The notes beneath the pieces are model-generated. The model saw only the letters and a list, made by a program, of their open reading frames with translations. It searched no databases and was not told where the DNA came from. A DNA stretch of 64,000 nt from Legionella quinlivanii (GTDB taxonomy: Bacteria > Pseudomonadota > Gammaproteobacteria > Legionellales > Legionellaceae), in contig NZ_UGOX01000001.1 in the NCBI RefSeq assembly GCF_900461555.1, positions 173,501 through 237,500 on the forward strand, in the 5' to 3' direction. The translations under genes and the position numbers were made by a program. Positions 62,241 to 64,000 of the stretch are shown piece after piece. Each line of letters begins with the position of its first letter. Position 1 is the first letter of the stretch.

Positions 62241-63947
62241 ATGAAGAAATCTAAGACCAAATTAACTAAGGAAGCTATAGAAAATATCGCAAAAGTCCAG
62301 ACCCTTTGCGCAATAATAACCGCTGAGTGTGAAAGGATTAAATATATTGAATATAATCCCCGCTCGTATGATGCCGCATGGGAAGGTTTGAAGGAGCCTA
62401 TTGAAAATTTAAGAAAAGTCACTGACATCATTTATACTTTGAACTCTGATGACCTGCAAAAGAAGGTTAATGAAACCTGGTTGATGCTAGCTGAAAGGAT
62501 GATCGACATTGCGGACTGGCATCTCTCCGACGTAAAAGGCGACATAGTTAGAGACGAGACTTCAAAAAACGTTAATATGGATACCGTTTCCCTGTGGAGA
62601 GATAGAGGTTTCGATTATATTGCCGATGCTTCTTTGCACATTCCGTTTTATCATCACTTTCTCGATATCAAAATAGCCTATCATCTCGCTGGCGATGACA
62701 CGAAAACAGCCAGTCAATTCAGAAAAATAATTAGTATTTTAAAAAAACAAAACCTGTTGTCTCTTGAGAAAGCGACTGCGTCATTACATATGCCTTATTT
62801 GGTTGAACTTTTTGAAATTGCGCTTGATGTGAGCAGCGAAGCTAAACCTGGGGCTGAGCGTGATGGTCTAATGAAAAGCATTATGGCATTCGCTGACTCA
62901 TCGATCCGTTATCCGAAAGGAACGACAGCTAAAGAAAAGAAAAAGCATGAGATCAGGTTTCACGAGTTTCGCGAATTGGTTGCTAAGCATGCATCAAATA
63001 AGAATAAGGGTCGATTGCAACTAATCTCATCCATGGAAAGTGCTGAAGATGAGCATAGTCAGACAGTTAATATCGACAGTGATGATGACACGGTAGTTCT
63101 GTACAGAGATGACGATTCTATGACTGAAGATGAGTTTGAATCCGAGTATACAGAAGCTGAAAGAATGCTGCAGAAAAAATATGATGCTAAAAAAAGAGGC
63201 CGCTCTATGGATAAAGAGCAAGAAGAGGCCCGCGCCAGCAAAAAAAGAGAAGCTCCGCATGCCCTTTCAGCGGTGACGGAGAACGGTTCTTTGCTGAATA
63301 GTTCTGATGCCGTAGATTTTCTGGTAGGATTAGCAGCGCCTGGCACTCCCAGCCGTACTATGCAGACCCATTCTCCGCAGAATCTGAACTCGCCGGCAAA
63401 AAACATTTCTACAAATCTTGATAATTTATTCTTTGGCGGAAGAAATAGATATACCCCATCGCCTTCTCCTGAGCAGCGAAACGAAAGAGCCCCCAAGGTA
63501 ACTGATGTAACCCATGCACTGGTCAATGCCCTGGATCAGATAAAACACTATATTAAGCCTTATCAAACGAAAGCATTAGAGCATTTGGCCGATTCATTAC
63601 GGACAAAGGATATCTCTTGCAGTGCGTTCTTATACCGACAGGCTTTGGCAATGGATTCCACGAATGATGGTTTATTAGAAAAGTATACATCCACTGTGGA
63701 GTCGGAGAAAGTGGTCGCTTGCATAAGCAAAGATAAAGCAGAAATTTTCAATAAAACACTTGAACGATTACCTGAGATGCTGAATGCTGCATTTGAGCAA
63801 AGATCAGGAGATGAATACAGGGTTTTTGTACTGAACTCTTTAAAATCAATGTCAGGTATATCACCAGACTTCTTTAAAGATTTGTCAGATAACTTTAATA
63901 ATTATCTTGAACAAACCTGCAGTTCAGCCGCTATCCCTGCAATGTAA
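62241..63947 (+). CDS. Orphan 568-aa protein, second of the tandem paralogous pair
   Basis: Helical N-terminal 240 residues, an acidic and Lys-rich linker around 270-410 (DSDDDTVVLYRDDDS, KKRGRSMDKEQEEA), and a C-terminal helical domain with PYQTKALEHLADSLRT and FLYRQALAMDSTNDGLL, clearly homologous to the preceding gene's end. The linker differs greatly in sequence though alike in composition, which suggests fast divergence after duplication. A basic KKRGR cluster is reminiscent of nuclear-localisation signals. No named family. The gene is complete; a strong hairpin follows at 63953-63984. Confidence 0.72.
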   Translation: MKKSKTKLTKEAIENIAKVQTLCAIITAECERIKYIEYNPRSYDAAWEGLKEPIENLRKVTDIIYTLNSDDLQKKVNETWLMLAERMIDIADWHLSDVKGDIVRDETSKNVNMDTVSLWRDRGFDYIADASLHIPFYHHFLDIKIAYHLAGDDTKTASQFRKIISILKKQNLLSLEKATASLHMPYLVELFEIALDVSSEAKPGAERDGLMKSIMAFADSSIRYPKGTTAKEKKKHEIRFHEFRELVAKHASNKNKGRLQLISSMESAEDEHSQTVNIDSDDDTVVLYRDDDSMTEDEFESEYTEAERMLQKKYDAKKRGRSMDKEQEEARASKKREAPHALSAVTENGSLLNSSDAVDFLVGLAAPGTPSRTMQTHSPQNLNSPAKNISTNLDNLFFGGRNRYTPSPSPEQRNERAPKVTDVTHALVNALDQIKHYIKPYQTKALEHLADSLRTKDISCSAFLYRQALAMDSTNDGLLEKYTSTVESEKVVACISKDKAEIFNKTLERLPEMLNAAFEQRSGDEYRVFVLNSLKSMSGISPDFFKDLSDNFNNYLEQTCSSAAIPAM

Positions 63948-63952
63948 TAACT

Positions 63953-63984
63953 TAATGCTGGAATTAATGATAATTCCAGCATTA
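63953..63984. terminator. Hairpin after the second paralogue
   Basis: A perfect 14-bp stem (taatgctggaatta and taattccagcatta) with a 4-nt loop. No long T-run follows, so it may be a weak terminator or an RNA-stabilising hairpin. Confidence 0.55.
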
Positions 63985-64000
63985 ACAAGTTACCAGCGAC

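Noticed and set aside
1..64000. tRNA, rRNA, CRISPR arrays or prophage genes
   Set aside because: No cloverleaf-like sequence, no regularly spaced short repeats with unique spacers, and no phage structural genes were seen; the 153-bp array has no spacers.

Overview
The window looks like the chromosome of a Legionella species that is not L. pneumophila. The evidence is protein content: a RocC-type ProQ/FinO RNA chaperone, many long orphan proteins that resemble Dot/Icm effectors (Gly-rich hydrophobic segments, coiled coils, acidic tails), a protein resembling the SidE phosphodiesterase domain, and a core gene set arranged as I remember it from L. pneumophila (aroE, dsbA, cytochrome c4, engB, the mms operon, rocC). 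The last point is from memory, not from a search.

Layout. 1-10 kb: tail of a possible cyclase, an MBL hydrolase, a 732-aa orphan, a glutaredoxin-MauE fusion, an O-antigen ligase, a DUF4142 lipoprotein, a POT transporter and a 538-aa coiled-coil membrane orphan. 10-17 kb: patatin, aroE, dsbA, cytochrome c4, engB, and two paralogous Sel1-like orphans on either side of an alpha/beta hydrolase. 17-18.7 kb: a complete IS10-type element with 9-bp target duplication, sitting inside a MITE-like palindromic repeat. 18.7-23.2 kb: a valine/propionate catabolic operon (small dodecin-like gene, mmsA, mmsB, acs). 23-27 kb: an 834-aa orphan, dapB and a Pmp3/YqaE peptide. 27.1-28.0 kb: six copies of a 153-bp tandem repeat. 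28-36 kb: rocC, a 988-aa collagen-like/His-rich protein, a 50-aa KGG stress protein, an amidase, an orphan, and the SidE-PDE-like protein. 36.2 kb: a structured RNA resembling 6S RNA. 36.4-41.2 kb: small secreted Cys-rich proteins and a five-gene FAD-Rieske/membrane/HIT operon. 41-43.6 kb: a J-domain membrane orphan and yajQ. 44.3-51.4 kb: the envelope cluster lptD-surA-pdxA-folA, divergent from amgK-murU. 51.5-59.9 kb: an orphan, fadE, a single-domain chromate transporter, ppk, and the divergent pair epmB/efp. 60-64 kb: two tandem paralogous orphans, each with a near-consensus sigma-70 promoter.

How the genes work together. LptD and SurA serve outer-membrane assembly, with SurA chaperoning LptD, and AmgK/MurU recycle peptidoglycan amino sugars beside them. 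MmsA, MmsB and Acs would take valine-derived 3-hydroxyisobutyrate to propionyl-CoA and activate short-chain acids. EpmB makes the beta-lysine used to modify EF-P, which is encoded divergently. RocC would regulate mRNAs together with small RNAs. The orphan proteins probably serve the intracellular lifestyle.

Intergenic space is unusually rich in palindromic repeats of at least five families, some with nested mobile elements. I saw no tRNA, rRNA or CRISPR array.
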